From the NCBI GenBank assembly GCA_003156495.1, contig PMHC01000059.1, positions 1-6,234 of the forward strand: DNA of 6,234 bases, read 5' to 3'. Positions within the stretch are counted from its first letter, which is position 1. The number at the start of each line of letters is the position of its first letter. The translations under genes were made by a program, and so were the position numbers. Source of the DNA: Acidobacteriaceae bacterium. Its GTDB lineage: Bacteria; Acidobacteriota; Terriglobia; Terriglobales; Acidobacteriaceae. The notes below the pieces were generated by a model that saw nothing but the letters and a program-made list of their open reading frames with translations, was not told the origin of the DNA and did not search any database. Below, in pieces: positions 4,925 through 6,234 of this stretch.

Positions 4925-6234
4925 CTACTGCTGCGAACTACCCGCCGAGCTGCCCGTGCTGCTCGATCCCGACGAAGGGCTAAAGCCGCCGCCGACCGTC
5001 AGCGGCTTTTCCTGCTTCATGCTATCGACCAGCTTCTCGACCGGAATCGTCGCCGGCGCGGGCTCGGGCGTGTTCTCCGGAGTCTTGGTGTCGGGATGAT
5101 GCATCGGAATATTCGAGTTGGCGGGGATGTATTTTTCCGGATACTTCAAATCCGGCAGCGGCTGTCCGGCCGGCTGCGGTGCAACAATCTCCGGCGTCAC
5201 GATCACGATCAGCTCGGTATCGTTTTTGGTTTTCGACTCGGACTGGAAGAACTTGCCCAGCACTGGAATGTCACCCAGGAAAGGAATCTTCTGGAAGGTT
5301 TCCGTAACGCTTTTATCGAGCAGGCCGCCGATCATGAAACTCTGGCCGTCGGCCAGCTCCACTTCGGTGTTCACCTTCCGCGAGGTAATGCCAGGCACTT
5401 CGACGCCAGAGATTTCGACCTCGTTGGTGTAGTCGAGTGCGCTGACTTCGGGCGCGACCTGCAGCCGGATGGTGCCGCGCGGCGTGATGGTGGGCAGGAA
5501 ATTCAGCTTCACGCCGAATTCCCGGAACTGGATGGTCACCGCGCCAACATTGGCGCCGCCTTGCACCACCGGCACGGGAAACTCGCCGCCCGAAATAAAG
5601 CTGGCCGGCTTGCCGTTCATCGCCAGGACGTTGGGCTCCGCCAGAATCTGCAGCAGGTTCTTGGCTTCCAACGCCTCGATGGTGGCGCCCAGGTTCAGGT
5701 CCGGGCGGTACAGGAAAAGATTCAGCGCATTCGATAACGTGGTGCTAACCGGGCTCCCCGGCGTCGGGACTTGAACTAAGGGCGGCGCATACTGCTGGGT
5801 AGTCACTCCGCCAATGGTGCGGGCGGCGCCCGTACTGAACAAATTGAAGCCAAGCTGCGAGCTCATGCTGCGATCCACATCCACGAAGCGCACTTTGATC
5901 AGAATCTGCGGCTCTTCCACTGGCGTGGTCACGTGCAAGAGGTTGACCACCTTGCCCAGCGTGGCGGCCATGACCGCGGCCCGGTCGGCGCTCACCATAT
6001 CCTTAGCCGTGCCGTGTACGAACACGTTGTCGCCCTCCAGGTAGACGCTGACGTCTTGCCCCGGCAGTTCCTTGGCGAGTTGTCCGCGCACTTCTTCCAG
6101 CCTGGTGGTGCTGGGCCGCACCGTGAGGTCGAATAACAACCGCGGTCCGCCCTGCTGCCAGATCAACAGCGAAGTCTCGCCCGGCGCTTTTCCATTGATC
6201 AGCACCTCCCGCGGATTCACCGCCACCGCTTCGG
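4925..6234 (-). CDS. cpaC: Tad/Flp-type pilus secretin, CpaC/RcpA-like (partial, N-terminus outside window)
   Basis: This outer-membrane secretin would form the gated ring through which a type IVc (Tad/Flp) pilus passes. The frame is open to the window edge; the GTG at 6226 is an internal codon. Numbering from it, 1-38 is the end of the pilus-secretin N-domain (NPREVLINGKAPGETSLLIW). A BON domain lies at about 41-99, a QILIKVRFVDVDRS linker at 107-120, and the secretin beta-domain at about 170-348. In the last are ILAEPNVLAMNGKPASFISG (194-213), EVPGITSRKVNTEVELADGQ (276-295) and the secretin hallmark PFLGDIPVLGKFF (315-327). The C-terminal 85 residues are Pro- then Ser/Gly-rich (PENTPEPAPA, then SSGSSSTGSSAGSSQQ). 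The signal peptide and first residues are missing only because of the edge. The BON plus N-domain layout favours the Tad type over type II secretion. The symbol is by family likeness; rcpA is the equivalent name in other species. Confidence 0.93.
   Translation of the reverse strand, partial: EAVAVNPREVLINGKAPGETSLLIWQQGGPRLLFDLTVRPSTTRLEEVRGQLAKELPGQDVSVYLEGDNVFVHGTAKDMVSADRAAVMAATLGKVVNLLHVTTPVEEPQILIKVRFVDVDRSMSSQLGFNLFSTGAARTIGGVTTQQYAPPLVQVPTPGSPVSTTLSNALNLFLYRPDLNLGATIEALEAKNLLQILAEPNVLAMNGKPASFISGGEFPVPVVQGGANVGAVTIQFREFGVKLNFLPTITPRGTIRLQVAPEVSALDYTNEVEISGVEVPGITSRKVNTEVELADGQSFMIGGLLDKSVTETFQKIPFLGDIPVLGKFFQSESKTKNDTELIVIVTPEIVAPQPAGQPLPDLKYPEKYIPANSNIPMHHPDTKTPENTPEPAPATIPVEKLVDSMKQEKPLTVGGGFSPSSGSSSTGSSAGSSQQ

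Noticed and set aside
4629..5099. + strand 156-codon frame over DUF192 and the secretin end
   Set aside because: Antisense to both genes, no domain likeness. Its Ser/Pro/Gly-rich end mirrors the secretin tail.
5096..5737. + strand open frame of 213 codons inside the secretin gene
   Set aside because: Antisense to well-conserved secretin motifs. The translation is rich in Arg, His and Gly with no family likeness.
1..6234. CRISPR array, tRNA/rRNA, insertion sequence, toxin-antitoxin or prophage gene
   Set aside because: No spaced repeats, cloverleaf-like segments, transposase or integrase motifs, or short paired genes are seen on either strand. The only direct repeat noted is the 16-bp pair at 575-607.

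Overview
The window is GC-rich, densely coding bacterial DNA. Two of its five protein genes run off the ends. The likeliest source is a soil-type Acidobacteriota (Acidobacteriia-like) or a similar free-living Gram-negative. This rests on the gene mix: a Tad/Flp-type secretin next to a DUF192 gene, a GT87-like membrane protein, and an exported GH31 glycosidase. It is an inference from gene content, not a marker-gene assignment.

Layout, left to right. (1) 2-544, + strand: the C-terminal part of a sensor histidine kinase, cut by the window edge, followed at once by a strong hairpin terminator (544-579). (2) 598-3075, - strand: a complete GH31 alpha-glycosidase with a signal peptide, convergent with the kinase. 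A tandem 16-bp duplication (575-607) covers its stop codon and the T-tract of the shared terminator. (3) 3076-3251: a 176-bp divergent intergenic region with -10-like elements for both flanking genes and two small inverted repeats. (4) 3252-4430, + strand: a multi-pass membrane protein of the GT87/DUF2029 (GT-C) type, possibly translated from a leaderless mRNA. (5) 4427-4912, - strand: a DUF192 protein whose stop codon overlaps that of gene 4 by four bases. (6) 4925-6234, - strand: a pilus secretin of the CpaC/RcpA class. It lacks its N-terminus because of the window edge and ends 12 bases before the DUF192 start, so the two probably form an operon.

Functionally the window joins three unrelated themes: signalling (kinase), periplasmic glycan degradation (GH31), and cell surface functions (GT87-like glycosyltransferase, and a Tad/Flp pilus secretin with its DUF192 partner). 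I see no mobile element, CRISPR array, RNA gene, toxin-antitoxin pair or obvious defence system. I do not claim a new system here. The items most worth a second look are the secretin-DUF192 pairing, the non-canonical nucleophile motif in the GH31 enzyme, and the small-scale architecture at the gene ends.
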